From: CAVRTM01 sp963724015
Lineage (GTDB): Bacteria; Actinomycetota; Actinomycetes; Actinomycetales; Dermatophilaceae
Length of the DNA stretch: 64,000 bases
Direction of reading: 5' to 3'
Assembly: GCA_963724015.1 (NCBI GenBank)
Contig: CAVRTM010000022.1
Location: 248,001-312,000 of the forward strand
Shown in pieces: positions 27,304 through 37,042 of this stretch (the first letter of the stretch is position 1; each line of letters opens with the position of its first letter). The translations under genes were made by a program, and so were the position numbers. The notes beneath the pieces are model-generated. The model made no database searches. It had not been told where the DNA came from and saw only the letters and a list, made by a program, of their open reading frames with translations.

Positions 27304-28059
27304 TGAGAGGCCCTTTCTTCAGAGGTGGGCGGTGGTGTCGTGGACCTCGCCGGGACGGCGGGGGTCGGGATGAAGGTGGTGCACACGTGCTCGCCGTGAG
27401 CCAGCGTGGCCAGGCGCTGTACGTGTACCCCGAGCAGCCGGGAGAACGCGTCGGTCTCGGCGTCGCAGAACTGAGGGAACTCGGCGGCGACGTGCTGCAC
27501 GGGGCAGTGCCCCTGGCACAACTGCACACCGGCCAGCGGTGTTCCCTCGCCGACCGGACGGGCGGATGCGGCGAAACCGTCGGCCGAGAGCGCGAGCGCG
27601 AGGGCGTCGGCACGCGACGGCGGGGTCGTCGCCGGCCGCGGCCAGGGCGTCGGCATAGCGCTCCTCGAGCCGGGCCACCCGCTCCCGGGCGAACGCGGCG
27701 ACCGCGTCGTCGCCCGCTCGGTCGGCGAGGAACCGCAGCGCCGAGGTCGCGACGTCGTCGTAGTCGCTGTTCAGTGCCCGGTGACCGGCCTCGGACAGGA
27801 CGTAGGCCCTGGCGGGCCGGCCGCGCCGGCGCTCGGCGGACGCGGGCTCGCGCTCCTGGATGGCCTGCTGGTCCACCAGCGCGTCGAGGTGGCGGCGAAC
27901 GGCGGCGGGGGTCAGGCCGAGCAGCCGGCCGAGTGCAGCGGCGGTGACCGGGCCGTGCTCCGAGATCGCCTGGCTCACGCGGTCGCGAGTGCGCGCCTCC
28001 AGACCGTGCGGAGCACAGTCCTCGGGCGCCGCGGGGCGACCTCCAGCGATAAACACCAC
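27300..28059 (-). CDS. sufR: SufR, Fe-S-sensing HTH repressor of the suf operon, one frameshift
   Basis: A winged-helix regulator of about 252 residues. The N-terminal HTH reads VSQAISEHGPVTAAALGRLL and LTPAAVRRHLDALVDQQAI. A frame shift from one inserted base near 27625 leads to the sensing half, with the cysteine set QLCQGHCPVQH, PQFCDAETDAF and GEHVCTTFIP expected to bind a [4Fe-4S] cluster. SufR homologues in cyanobacteria, mycobacteria and Streptomyces repress suf when the cluster is bound. The frame opens at GTG GTG (28059), and palindromes at 28056-28081 overlap or precede it, consistent with autoregulation. The divergent neighbour is an ABC transporter. Confidence 0.9.
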
Positions 28060-28069
28060 ATCAGTGTGA
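28056..28069. promoter_or_regulatory. Candidate SufR operator (imperfect inverted repeat)
   Basis: CCACA-TCAG-TGTGA is an inverted repeat with one mismatch, overlapping the sufR start codon. CACA/TGTG-type half sites have been reported for actinobacterial SufR proteins, from memory. Placement at the head of the operon makes it a good candidate autoregulatory site. Confidence 0.4.
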
Positions 28070-28081
28070 CGTAAATACGTC
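28068..28081. promoter_or_regulatory. Perfect palindrome GACGTA-AA-TACGTC between suf and ABC genes
   Basis: A 12-of-14 base perfect inverted repeat with a two-base AA centre sits just upstream of sufR and 70-85 bases before the divergent ABC genes. It is AT-richer than its surroundings and could be an operator for SufR or another dimeric regulator. Confidence 0.45.
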
Positions 28082-28152
28082 GCGGGGGTCCACCAAGGCT
28101 CACCTAACCCGCGGGGCCGGGGACGTGAGGGCCGTCACGTGGGGCCGCGACC

Positions 28153-28158
28153 TAGACT
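28153..28158 (+). promoter_or_regulatory. -10 box of the ABC transporter operon (leaderless)
   Basis: TAGACT ends seven bases before GTG 28166. There is no ribosome site between them, so transcription probably starts at or next to the GTG. This decides the start over the GTG at 28139, which lies upstream of the box. Confidence 0.5.
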
Positions 28159-28165
28159 TCGGGGT

Positions 28166-28876
28166 GTGGACAGTGCCGTGACCGTGCAGGAGCTGGTGCG
28201 CGTCTTCGGCACCCACCGAGCACTCGACGGCATGACCTGGTCGGCGGCCGCCGGGCAGGTCACCGCGGTGCTCGGGCCGAACGGGGCCGGCAAGACCACC
28301 TCGATCGAGTGTGCCGAGGGGCTCCAGCGTCCCGACGGCGGCACCGTGCGGGTCCTCGGCAAGGACCCCTGGCGCGCCTCCGCCGACCACCGCGCCCGCG
28401 TGGGCGTGATGCTGCAGGACGGCGGGCTGCCCAACGGCACGCGCCCGGTGCGGCTGCTGCGCCACCTCGCCGCGCTCTACACCGCTCCCGCACCCGTCGA
28501 CGACCTCGTCGCCCGCCTCGGCATCGACCGGTTCGCCGGCACGACCGTCCGCCGGCTCTCCGGCGGCCAGCGGCAGCGCGTCGCCCTCGCCGCCGCCCTC
28601 GTCGGCCGGCCCGAGGTGGCCTTCCTCGACGAGCCGACGGCAGGGCTGGACCCGCATGCCCGCCTCGACGTCTGGGACCTCGTGCGGGAGACGCGGGCCG
28701 GCGGCTGCGCCGTCGTGGTCACCACCCACTCGTTCGAGGAGGCCGAGCGCCTCGCCGACCACGTCGTCATCGTCCACCGGGGCTCCGTGGTGGCGCAGGG
28801 GTCACTCGCCGAGGTCAGCGGCGCGCGGGGCCTCGAGGACACCTACTTCGCCCTGACCCGGGAAGGCGCACGATGA
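28166..28876 (+). CDS. ABC transporter ATP-binding protein
   Basis: A 236-residue ATPase. Walker A is LGPNGAGKTTSIECAEG, the signature RLSGGQRQRVALAAAL, Walker B VAFLDEPTAGLDPHA and the switch region VVVTTHSFEEAERL. This matches the DrrA/NodI-like branch of ABC-2 exporters. The GTG at 28166 (MDSAVTVQELVRVFGTH) was preferred to the GTG nine codons upstream because of the -10 box at 28153. Its stop overlaps the permease start by four bases (ATGA). The pair lies just upstream of ctaA, an arrangement common in actinobacteria, so a link to heme or cytochrome biogenesis is possible but unproven. Confidence 0.93.
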   Translation: MDSAVTVQELVRVFGTHRALDGMTWSAAAGQVTAVLGPNGAGKTTSIECAEGLQRPDGGTVRVLGKDPWRASADHRARVGVMLQDGGLPNGTRPVRLLRHLAALYTAPAPVDDLVARLGIDRFAGTTVRRLSGGQRQRVALAAALVGRPEVAFLDEPTAGLDPHARLDVWDLVRETRAGGCAVVVTTHSFEEAERLADHVVIVHRGSVVAQGSLAEVSGARGLEDTYFALTREGAR

Positions 28877-29625
28877 GCACCGCCGTAGCCGCACCCGCCG
28901 CTCGCCGGGTCCTGGCCCAGGCACGCTTCGAGGCCGGCACCCTGCTGCGCAACGGCGAGCAGCTGCTCGTGGCGCTCCTGCTGCCCTGCGCAGCCCTGCT
29001 CGGCCTGGCGAACACCTCGATGCCCTCGCTCGGCCCCGGCCGGCGGATCGACCTCGCGGTCCCCGGGGTGCTTGCCCTGTGCGTCATCTCCTCCGCCTTC
29101 ACCGCCCAGGCGATCGCCACCGGGTTCGACCGCAGGTACGGCGTGCTGCGCCTGCTCGGGGTCAGCCCGCTCGGCCGCGGCGGCCTGCTCGGCGCCAAGG
29201 GCATCGCGGTCCTGGCGGTGGAGGCCCTGCAGCTGGTGGTCATCGGCGGGCTCGGCCTGGCCCTGGGATGGCATCCGGTCTGGGCCGGGTTCGTGTGGGG
29301 GGCGGTGTTCGCGGTCGCCGGCAGCTGGGCCTTCGTCGCGCTGGCGCTGCTGCTGGCGGGCACGCTGCGCGCCGAGGGCGTCCTGGCGCTGGCCAACCTG
29401 CTCTGGGTGGCGCTGCTCGCCCTCGGCGGCGTGATCGTGCCGCGCGGCCAGCTGCCCGTGGGGCTGTCGCACCTGGCCGCGGTGCTGCCCTCGGGGGCTC
29501 TCGGGGACGGGCTGCGGGCGGCGTTCGTGCACGGGCGACTGGCCGGCGTACCCCTGCTGGTGCTGCTCGCCTGGGCGGTGGCCGCCACCGTGCTGGCGTC
29601 CCGCACCTTCCGGTGGAGTGACTGA
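28873..29625 (+). CDS. ABC-2 type transporter permease
   Basis: A 250-residue membrane protein with about six helices (for example LLVALLLPCAALLGLAN, VPGVLALCVISSAFTAQAI, VFAVAGSWAFVALALLLAG, LWVALLALGGVIV). The ABC-2 hallmark region RRYGVLRLLGVSPLGRGGLL is present, as is the conserved LPSGALGDGLRAAF near the end. It forms a homodimeric exporter with the preceding ATPase. The ATG at 28873 overlaps the ATPase stop. Substrate unknown. Confidence 0.92.
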   Translation: MSTAVAAPAARRVLAQARFEAGTLLRNGEQLLVALLLPCAALLGLANTSMPSLGPGRRIDLAVPGVLALCVISSAFTAQAIATGFDRRYGVLRLLGVSPLGRGGLLGAKGIAVLAVEALQLVVIGGLGLALGWHPVWAGFVWGAVFAVAGSWAFVALALLLAGTLRAEGVLALANLLWVALLALGGVIVPRGQLPVGLSHLAAVLPSGALGDGLRAAFVHGRLAGVPLLVLLAWAVAATVLASRTFRWSD

Positions 29626-29665
29626 CGACGCTTCACCCCGGCACGGGGTGGAGCCTGCGGCAACC

Positions 29666-29671
29666 TACGCT
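29666..29671 (+). promoter_or_regulatory. -10 box of ctaA (leaderless)
   Basis: TACGCT fits TAnnnT and ends six bases before the GTG at 29678, within a short GGAGGGG stretch. Either a leaderless start or a close ribosome site supports this GTG over the one at 29618, which lies inside the permease gene. Confidence 0.45.
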
Positions 29672-29677
29672 GGAGGG

Positions 29678-30615
29678 GTGTCCATCCCCACCACCTCCGA
29701 GCGGGCCATGACCGGTGCGACCGGCGCTGCCGGTGCGCCTGCCCGTCGTTCGTTCCTGCGCCCGGTGCTGCTCGCCAACCTCGTGGTCGAGGTCGGCATC
29801 GTCGTCACGGGGGGCCTGGTCCGGCTCACCGGGTCCGGTCTGGGCTGCCCCACCTGGCCTCAGTGCGTGCCCGGCTCGTTCACCCCGGTGCCGCACCAGG
29901 AGCAGGGGATCCACAAGCTGATCGAGTTCGGCAACCGCACGCTGACCTCCGTCGTGGTCATCGCCGCCGTGCTGGTGATCCTCGCCGTCTGGCGCTGGGC
30001 TCCGCAGCGTCGTTCGCTGCGCGTGCTGTCGTTCCTGCCGCTGCTCGGCGTCTTCGCGCAGGCCCTGCTCGGCGGCATCACGGTGCTCACCCACCTCAAC
30101 CCCGCGAGCGTCGCCTCGCACTTCCTGCTGTCGAGCCTGATCGTGGCGGTGTCGGCGCTGCTGGTGCACCGGGCCGGTGAGGGCGACGCGCAGCCGACAC
30201 CGCTGGTGCGCCGCGACGTCGTCGCTGCTGGCCAGGGTGACCGCGGGGATGGGCGCCGTCGTCGTGGCCCTGGGCACGGTCGTGACCGGCTCCGGCCCGC
30301 ACTCCGGCGACGCGGTCCACCCGACCCGGTTCGGGTTCGACCCGCGATCGGTGTCCTGGCTCCACGCGGACGCGGTGATGCTGTTCGTCGGGCTGGTCGT
30401 CGCCGTGCTCGTGGCGGTGCGGCTCAGCACCGAGCGAGGAGCAGCCGCGCAGGGCCTGGCTGGTGGTGCTGCTGGTGACGCTCGCGCAGGGGGTGGTGGG
30501 CTACACGCAGTACTTCACCGGGCTGCCCGAGGCGCTGGTCGCCGTGCACATGCTCGGTGCCTGCCTGCTCGTGATCGCCCTGACGTCCGGCGTGCTGAGC
30601 CTGCGTCGTCGCTGA
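29678..30615 (+). CDS. ctaA: Heme A synthase (COX15/CtaA family), two frameshifts
   Basis: A membrane enzyme that oxidises heme O to heme A for aa3-type cytochrome oxidase. The first half shows NLVVEVGIVVTGGLVRLTGS, the cysteine pair in GCPTWPQCVPG and the heme histidine in HKLIEFGNRTLTSVV; HLNPASVASHFLLSS follows. Inserted bases near 30225 and 30445 move the reading from frame 2 to 3 to 1, through VVTGSGPHSGDAVHP and SWLHADAVMLFVGL to GVVGYTQYFTGLPEALVAVH and MLGACLLVIALTSG. All eight helices and the paired histidines are recovered, giving about 311 residues. The conservation points to sequence error rather than loss. Confidence 0.9.
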
Positions 30616-30620
30616 CCGGG

Positions 30621-31350
30621 TCAGCGCGGAGGCGTCGAGCCCGGACGACTGGCGCCGCCGCCACTGGTGCCGTCCTGCTCAGGGCGTGCCGTTCTGGTCC
30701 GGGCGTCCGTTCTGTCAGGACGGCCGGTCTGGTCACCTGAGGTGCCGGCGGCTGCTGAGTCCCCTGAACCGCCGGTCATGCCGGTGGCTGCTGACCGCGT
30801 GTGGCCGTTGCCGTCGCCCAGCAGGCGGGAGAACAGCGACCGGTAGTGGACCATCGCCTCGCGCAGGTCCTCGGTGGTGGCCTCGCCCTGCTCACCGGCC
30901 CGGGTCCGGCGGACGGCCTCCCGGTAGTCGCCCACGACCTCGGGGTGGTCGACCGACACCAGGTCGGTCTGGCTGTCGAGGTCCTGGGTCGGGTAGCCGC
31001 GCTCGCTGAGCACCCGGCGGACCAGGACGTGCGCCTCGGAGGTGGCCAGGACCGGCTCGTCGACGAAGCGGGCCTGCACCTGCTGCCACTGCGTGCTCAG
31101 CTCCTCGCGGCGACCCGGCTCGAGCTCGTGCAGCTGCAGCTCGGCCCGGCGGTCCCGGCGCTCGGCCAGCTCCCGCTCGGCCGCGTCGCGGTCGCCCCGT
31201 GAGCCCACCGTGGCGTCGTACTCGGGCCCGAACTGGCCCCGCAGCTCGGCGGTCTGCTTCTTGCGCCTGGCGCATCCGCAGGCCGACCACGAGCGCGACC
31301 AGCAGCAGGACCACGACGACGATGATGATGACCACGCGGGTGGTGTCCAT
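30621..31350 (-). CDS. Membrane-anchored conserved actinobacterial protein, one frameshift
   Basis: The ATG at 31350 with an AGGAGC site opens MDTTRVVIIIVVVVLLLVAL, a single N-terminal membrane anchor. One inserted base near 31270 shifts the frame to RKKQTAELRGQFGPEYDATV, followed by a charged helical domain (GDRDAAERELAERRDRRAEL, WQQVQARFVDEPVLA, VDHPEVVGDYREAVRR, TEDLREAMVHYRSLFSRLL). The last 60 or so residues are Gly/Thr/Arg-rich and probably disordered. I recognise this as a widespread actinobacterial family often annotated as secreted or hypothetical protein; its function is unknown. It is convergent with ctaA with only five bases between them. Confidence 0.82.
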
Positions 31351-31471
31351 GGGACGCTCCTGTCCTTGGGTGTCGTGCAGCGACCTGCACTCAGCTGAGC
31401 CGTACCCACTGTCGGTCCCGGCCGAACGCCCGGGGTCGCGGTGCGGCCCCGGGCGCTGGGAGGATGACCGC

Positions 31472-33593
31472 GTGCCTGGCCAGCTGCGACGATCCCTCGG
31501 GAACCTGCGACGCCTGGACCGGAGCCAGCTGACCCCGGTCGAGGCCCTGCGGGTCACCGTCGGGGTCGTCCTGCCCCTGGTCGTGGCCGTCGCCGCGGGC
31601 CGGCCCGGTGACGGGGTCGCGGTCGCGGCCGGCGCCCTGTCGGTGGGGTTCGCCTCGTTCCAGGGCGTCTACCGCACCCGCGTCCGCGCGATGGTCCTGA
31701 CCGCCTGCGGCATGTCCGTGTCGACGCTGGTCGGCGGCCTCGTCGGCGGGCAGCCGGCGCTGCTGGTGCTGCTGACCGCCGTGTGGGCCCTCGGCGCCGG
31801 CCTGTTGACGGCCCTCGGCCCCGCCGGCACGACCGTCGGGCTGCAGTGCACGGTCGCGCTGATCATCGTGGCCGACTTCTCGATGACCCCGGCGCAGGCG
31901 CTCGGGCGGGCCGCGCTGGTCCTGGTCGGCGGCCTGCTGCAGACCGCGCTGGTGGTCGGCCTCTGGCCGCTGCGGACCCGTGGCCAGGAGCGCCGCGCGG
32001 TGGCCGAGGCCTACGCCGCGCTGGGCCGCTACGCCGGGGACAGCACCGCGCCGGGCGCCCTGCCCGACGCCGGGCCGTTCGCCGAGGCGGCCGTGGCGCT
32101 CAACGACGCCAACCCGCTGGCGCAGGACCACGTGCTGCGCCGGTTCCGCGCCCTGCTCGATGTCGCCGAGCGGGCCCGGGTGGACATCGCGGCGCTGTCG
32201 CGGGCACGGGCCCAGCTCGACCTCGACGGCCGGTCCGCCGACGTCGAGGTCGTCGACCGGCTGATGGCCTCGGCCGGGCAGGTCCTGACCGGCATCGCCG
32301 ACGCCCTGTCGAGCCCCAACCTGCCGTGGCGCTCATCGCAGGAGGCGGCCGCCGGCCTCACCGAGCCGCTGCGCGGCGGCACCGCCCTCGAGGAACGGCT
32401 GCCCCCTGACGTCGCCGCGGGGAGCCGGGGGCTGCGCGGCCAGATGCGTGCCGCCGCACGGCTCGTCGGCCGCCTCGACGCCGACGAGGACTCCCTCACC
32501 GACGACGACGCCTCGGCGCCCACCTCCCGGGGCCCGTTCATCCCGGTACGTGGCCCCGTGCTCACCCTGCGGGCCAACCTCAACCTGCGCTCGGAGTCCT
32601 TCCGCCACGCGATCCGGCTCGCCGTCGCCCTGGCGGTCGCCTCGGTGCTGTTCACCCAGCTTCCGCTCGAACGCGGCTACTGGGTGGCCCTCACCACGCT
32701 GGTGGTGCTGCGCCCGGACTACCGGGGCACCATGTCCCGCGGGATCGAGCGGATCCTCGGCACCCTGGTCGGGTCGGTCGTCGCGACGGTGATCGCCGCC
32801 CAGCTGCGCCCCGGCCCGTGGACGCTGGTCGTGCTGGTGGGGGTCTTCGCCTTCCTGTCCGTGGCCACGCTGCGCGCCAGCTACCCGATCTTCGCGGCGT
32901 TCCTCACCTGCTACGTGGTGTTCCTCATCTCGCTGACCGGCCTGCCCAGCAGCACCGCGGGCCTCGACCGGCTGGTCGACACCGCGGTCGGCGGCCTGCT
33001 CGCGATGCTCGCCTACCGCCTGTGGCCGACGTGGGAGAGCACCCGCACCGGGCAGCACCCTGGCCGCCCTGCTGGAGTCCCAGGGCCGTTACGGCACAGC
33101 TGTGCTCACCGCGTACGTCGACCCGTCCCGTCGCCGTCCGGAGGCGCTGCACCGTGAGCTCGTCGCCGCGCGCCTGGCCCGCTCCAACGCACAGACGTCG
33201 GTCGACCGGCTGCTGACCGAGCCGGCCAGCGACGAGATGCCGCCCAGCTCGGCGCTGGGGGTGGTGGCGGCGGTGCAGATGTACGCGCAGTCGGTCATGA
33301 CCCTGCACGCCCGGCTGCCGCTGCCGGAGGACCCGGCGGTGCCGGAGCTCGCGGCGCTGACCGCGCAGACCGACACGGCGATGCGCGGGCTGGCCGACGT
33401 GCTGCGCGGTCGGCGCCGCCCACCGGTGACGCTGTCCCTGCGCGAGTCCCAGACGGCTCTGCGAGCGGCGCTCGGCCGGGACCATGAGCTGGTCGTGACC
33501 GAGACCGACGCGATGGTGGACGCCGTCGACACCATTCACCACCTGCTCGTCGACGCGGGCACCGACGCCCGCGCCACCCCTGCCGGTCCCTGA
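31472..33593 (+). CDS. FUSC family membrane protein (aromatic-acid-exporter-like), one frameshift
   Basis: A protein of about 706 residues with two blocks of membrane helices. The first starts near residue 20 (VTVGVVLPLVVAVAAG), and the second is the FUSC/ArAE domain with RHAIRLAVALAVASVLFTQL, ERGYWVALTTLVVLRPDYRG and RILGTLVGSVVATVIAAQL. A hydrophilic domain of about 200 residues lies between them. Near 33055 one inserted base moves the reading to the C-terminal cytosolic part (LTAYVDPSRRRPEALHREL). Relatives (YccS, AaeB) are linked to efflux of aromatic acids or to envelope stress. The GTG at 31472 has a GGGAGG site upstream. It is divergent from the anchored protein. Confidence 0.85.
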
Positions 33594-33655
33594 CCCGACG
33601 CGCCTCACCCGCCGCGGACGTTGTGCCGCACGGACCGCGCCCACCACCATGGACC

Positions 33656-34048
33656 ATGACCGTTGACCCCACGCCCCTGACGCCGTTGGTACGCCACGGG
33701 CTGCACCCCGAGCTGCGCGACGTCGCCACCCGGCTGCACACCGAGTTCGACGACCGCGTGGGGGCTCCGGCGGTCGACCGTGCGCTCGACGAGGTGGCGG
33801 GCCGCTTCGCCGAGGCGCCCGTGCGGTCGTTCGTCCCGTTGCTCGTGCACCGCTACGCCCGCCACGCACTGCGCGTCCGGTGCACCCGCCGCAGAGGTCC
33901 CGGCCGGCACCGCGCCGGACCGTGCCGCCGGTCGCGGCCGAGCCCAGAGCGGGCGCGGAGGCCGGCGCCGGCTGAGCGCGGTTCATCCCGTCTGGATGAG
34001 GACCACCGTCCACCCCGGCCCCAGCATGGGGCGTGCACGGGCCACTGA
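33656..34048 (+). CDS. Small protein with three-helix bundle dimerisation-type domain
   Basis: The first 75 residues (VRHGLHPELRDVATRLHTEF, APAVDRALDEVAGRF, APVRSFVPLLVHRYARHALR) match the short actinobacterial family described as a three-helix bundle dimerisation domain. Such proteins usually end here, at about 70-90 residues. The remaining 50 residues are arginine- and proline-rich and look like an out-of-frame read, so a frame error near 33890 may hide the natural stop. The ATG at 33656 is adopted. No function is assigned to the family. It lies 112 bases before the DHA2 transporter. Confidence 0.6.
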   Translation: MTVDPTPLTPLVRHGLHPELRDVATRLHTEFDDRVGAPAVDRALDEVAGRFAEAPVRSFVPLLVHRYARHALRVRCTRRRGPGRHRAGPCRRSRPSPERARRPAPAERGSSRLDEDHRPPRPQHGACTGH

Positions 34049-34160
34049 CGGGCCGAGGAAGCTGCACGGCGTACCGCCCCCGTCCCGCGGTCAGGTCCGC
34101 GGGCACAGCCGACGGAGACGGGGTCACCATGGCAGCGACGAACGCCCGGGGGACGAGCTG

Positions 34161-35640
34161 ATGGCACGGGCTCAGGCGCAGCCCGCCGTGGCGGCCGGGT
34201 CGATCGTCCTCCCGCTGGCCCTGGCCCAGTTCATCGCCAGCTACGCCGGCAGCAACATGAACGTGGCGATCAGCACCATCGCCGACGGACATCGGCACCA
34301 CCGTCATCGGGATGCAGACGGCCATCACGCTGTTCACCCTGACGATGGCCTCGCTGATGATCCCCGGCAGCAAGCTCAGCGACATCTGGGGTCGCAAGGT
34401 CTGCTTCATGGCCGGGTTGGCGGTCTACGGATCGGGGGCCCTGATCGCGGCCCTCTCCCAGGGCCTCGGCCTGATGATCTTCGGCTACTCCCTCCTGGAG
34501 GGCGTCGGCTCGGCCCTGATGATCCCGCCGATCTACATCCTGATCACGGTGGTGTACCCCTCCACCCGCGAGCGGGCGAAGTACTTCGGCATCGTCAGCG
34601 GCGCCGCCGGGCTCGGCGCCGCCGCAGGGCCGCTCATCGGCGGCATGATCACCAGCGCCATCAGCTGGCGCGCCTCCTTCGTGCTGCAGGTCCTGGTCGT
34701 CGCCCTCATCATCGTGATGGCCCGCAAGATCGTCGACCCACCACGAGGTGCGGCACCACGGTTCGACCTCGTCGGGGCGATCCTCTCCGCCGCCGGCCTG
34801 TTCTTCGTGGTGCTCGGCGTCCTGCAGAGCTCGACGTACGGCTGGACCGCCGCCCGCACGGACTTCAGCATCGCCGGCACCGTCGTCATCCCGAAGGGCG
34901 GCATCTCCCCGGTCTGGCTGTTCGTGGCCATCGGTGCCGTGTTCCTCGGCTGGTTCTTCCTGCACATCCGCGCCATGGAGCACGCCGGCAAGGACCCGCT
35001 GCTGTCACCGCGGCTGTTCCGCAACCGGACGTCCAACCTCGGGCTGGTCACCCAGAACATCCAGTGGCTGACCATGCAGGGGACGTTCTTCGTGGTCTCG
35101 GTGTTCCTGCAGCAGATCCGCGGCTACAACGCGATCCAGACCGGCCTGATGCTGACCCCCTCCACCATCGGGGTCCTGGCCGCGTCCGCCGCCGCCGGGC
35201 GGCTGGCCCGGAAGCGCTCGCAGGAGCTGCTGATCCGGGCAGGGTTCGTGACGACCGCTGTGGGCATCGCGCTGCTGATGGCGCTGGTCCGCGAGCAGTC
35301 GGGCATCTGGACGTTCGTGCCGGGTCTGCTGCTGATCGGCCTGGGTGTCGGCGTGATGCTCACCTCGTCGGTCAACGTCGTGCAGTCGGCCTTCCCCGAG
35401 AAGGACCAGGGCGACATCTCCGGCCTGTCCCGCAGCGTGTCGAACCTCGGCTCCTCGTTGGGCACGGCCCTGGCCGGCTCGGTCCTGGTCGGTGCCAGCG
35501 TCCCCGGCGGACGGCCGTTCGCGCTGGCGCTGGCCACGATGGGTGTCATCGTCCTGCTCGGGCTCCTCGCGGCCGCCTTCATCCCCACCACGCCGCCGGC
35601 GGTCGCCGAGGCGGGCCCTGCGCCCTCGCCGACGACGTGA
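34161..35640 (+). CDS. DHA2-type MFS transporter, one frameshift
   Basis: About 492 residues and 12-14 helices, a proton-linked multidrug exporter type. The N terminus MARAQAQPAVAAGSIVLPLA with SNMNVAISTIA is in frame 3; one inserted G near 34287 (GACGGACATC) moves to frame 1, giving DIGTTVIGMQTAITLFTLTM. The signature GSKLSDIWGRKVCFMAGLAV is motif A, and GAAGLGAAAGPLIGGMITS is motif C of the drug:H+ antiporter-2 family. A long, weakly hydrophobic loop (YGWTAARTDFSIAGTVV) interrupts the C-terminal half. Substrate unknown. Confidence 0.87.
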
Positions 35641-35665
35641 CGAGACGCCCGTACGGGGGTTCGCG

Positions 35666-36217
35666 GTGACCTTCGCCGAGGGCATGCACACGATCGCGGT
35701 GGTGTTCGAGGTGGTCGTCGCGGTCGAGCTGGTCGTGGGGCTGGTCTGGTCGTTCGTCCTGTCCGCGGTGGTGTGGCGGCGCACGCACGACGGCGCCGCG
35801 ACGTACGACGCGCTCCGGCAGTGCTTCGGCAGCGTGTTGCTGCTGGGGCTGGAGCTGCTGGTGGCCGCGGACCTGGTGCGCACCGTGGCCGTGCAGCCCA
35901 CGCTGGAGGAGCTGTCGGCGCTGGGGCTGCTCGTGCTGATCCGCACGTTCCTCAGCTTTGCCCTGGAGGTGGAGATCAACGGGGTGCCCCCGTGGCGGCG
36001 CTGGCAGGTCAGCGGTGCCCAGCGCATCGGCGAGACCCACGCCGGGCTGCTCGGACGACCCCGTGGCGCGGCAGCCGCGCCCGCCGGCGCCCCTCAGGCC
36101 GACGGTGGCGGCGGCACGGCGGGCGCGCGCAGCGGGTCGGGCTCCGGATCGGGTTCCTGGTCGACCGGTTCCCCGTCGCCGGACTCCCCGGGGACGGACT
36201 CCCCTGCGCCCGGGTGA
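35666..36217 (+). CDS. DUF1622 family membrane protein with low-complexity tail
   Basis: A 183-residue protein with three membrane helices: HTIAVVFEVVVAVELVVGLV, SVLLLGLELLVAADLVRTV and LSALGLLVLIRTFLSFALEV. These and the block LVLIRTFLSFALEVEINGV define DUF1622, whose function is unknown. The last 60 residues are Gly/Ser/Pro-rich (GSGSGSGSWSTGSPSPDSPG) and lie opposite the 3' end of the convergent YihY gene (36094-36217). The GTG at 35666 follows GGGGG; an ATG six codons later is the alternative. Confidence 0.85.
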   Translation: MTFAEGMHTIAVVFEVVVAVELVVGLVWSFVLSAVVWRRTHDGAATYDALRQCFGSVLLLGLELLVAADLVRTVAVQPTLEELSALGLLVLIRTFLSFALEVEINGVPPWRRWQVSGAQRIGETHAGLLGRPRGAAAAPAGAPQADGGGGTAGARSGSGSGSGSWSTGSPSPDSPGTDSPAPG

Positions 36218-37041
36218 CGGGCTCCCCACAGCTCGGCACCGACGACGGCGCCGCCCAGCATCACGACACCGAAACCGACGAACCACGACAGCAGCACGAA
36301 GACGATGCCGATGGGCCCGTAGCGGTGGAAGTTCAGGCTGATCGCCGACGACAGCGTGAGCTGGGCCCCGACCCTCAGCGCGTACAGGCCCAGCGTCATG
36401 GCGGCGGCACCAGCGAGCAGCGGCCGCCAGCCGACCCGAGCGCCGAGCAGCAGGTGCTGGGTCCACCAGGACCAGCCGAACACGAGGGGGACGAGCAGGA
36501 GCGCCGGCAGAGCTGAGTCGCCCTGGACGACGCCGCCCAGCACGACCAGCGCCGCCGCCGCCGCGAGGACCGCGGCGAGCCACACCAGGGGCCGCCAGAT
36601 GCCCCGCAGACCCCGTGACGGCAGCTGCCAGGCCAGCTCATAGCCCTTCTGCAACGCCGTCGGCCAGGCGTAGGCGGACAGCAGCGTGACGGTCGCCCCC
36701 ACCCACGTCGTGCTGCTGCGGATCACCGACGGCCCGCCGAACAGCGACTGCAGGTCCTGGGTGGCCTGTTCGCTCAACCCGACCCGTCGGGCCACCAGCG
36801 AGGCGACTCCGTGCGGCGCTCCGAGGGGGATGACGGACGCCAGCGTGATGAGCGCGGGGATGAGCAGGGTCATGGTGAGGGCCGCGAGGACCATCGCCTC
36901 GTGGATCAGGTCCAGCTCCATCGCGCGGCGCTGGAGCCTGCCCGCGGTGGTGGCCTCCGCGCGCGCCCGGACGTGCTGCAGCCGCGCGCCCAGCTCCTTC
37001 CGGGAGGGCCGTCCGCCCGTGCCGGCACGTGCGGACGGCAC
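36094..37041 (-). CDS. YihY/virulence factor BrkB family membrane protein
   Basis: A 315-residue polytopic protein with six helices, including MVLAALTMTLLIPALITLAS, SSTTWVGATVTLLSAYAWP, PLVWLAAVLAAAAALVVLGG and IGIVFVLLSWFVGFGVVMLG; the last contains the family's conserved YGPIGIVFVLLSWF region. The family (formerly called ribonuclease BN) has no proven function. The GTG at 37041 starts two bases beyond the stop of the SHOCT gene, so the two are coupled. The C-terminal 40 residues are acidic and proline-rich (DQEPDPEPDPLRAPAVPPPP) and share DNA with the tail of DUF1622. A second YihY paralogue is at 57813-58859. Confidence 0.85.
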   Translation of the reverse strand: MPSARAGTGGRPSRKELGARLQHVRARAEATTAGRLQRRAMELDLIHEAMVLAALTMTLLIPALITLASVIPLGAPHGVASLVARRVGLSEQATQDLQSLFGGPSVIRSSTTWVGATVTLLSAYAWPTALQKGYELAWQLPSRGLRGIWRPLVWLAAVLAAAAALVVLGGVVQGDSALPALLLVPLVFGWSWWTQHLLLGARVGWRPLLAGAAAMTLGLYALRVGAQLTLSSAISLNFHRYGPIGIVFVLLSWFVGFGVVMLGGAVVGAELWGARHPGAGESVPGESGDGEPVDQEPDPEPDPLRAPAVPPPPSA

Positions 37042-37042
37042 C

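Noticed and set aside
30436..30740. Frame 3 continuing past the end of ctaA
   Set aside because: The homologous C terminus of ctaA lies in another frame and ends at 30615; the remainder is shadow.
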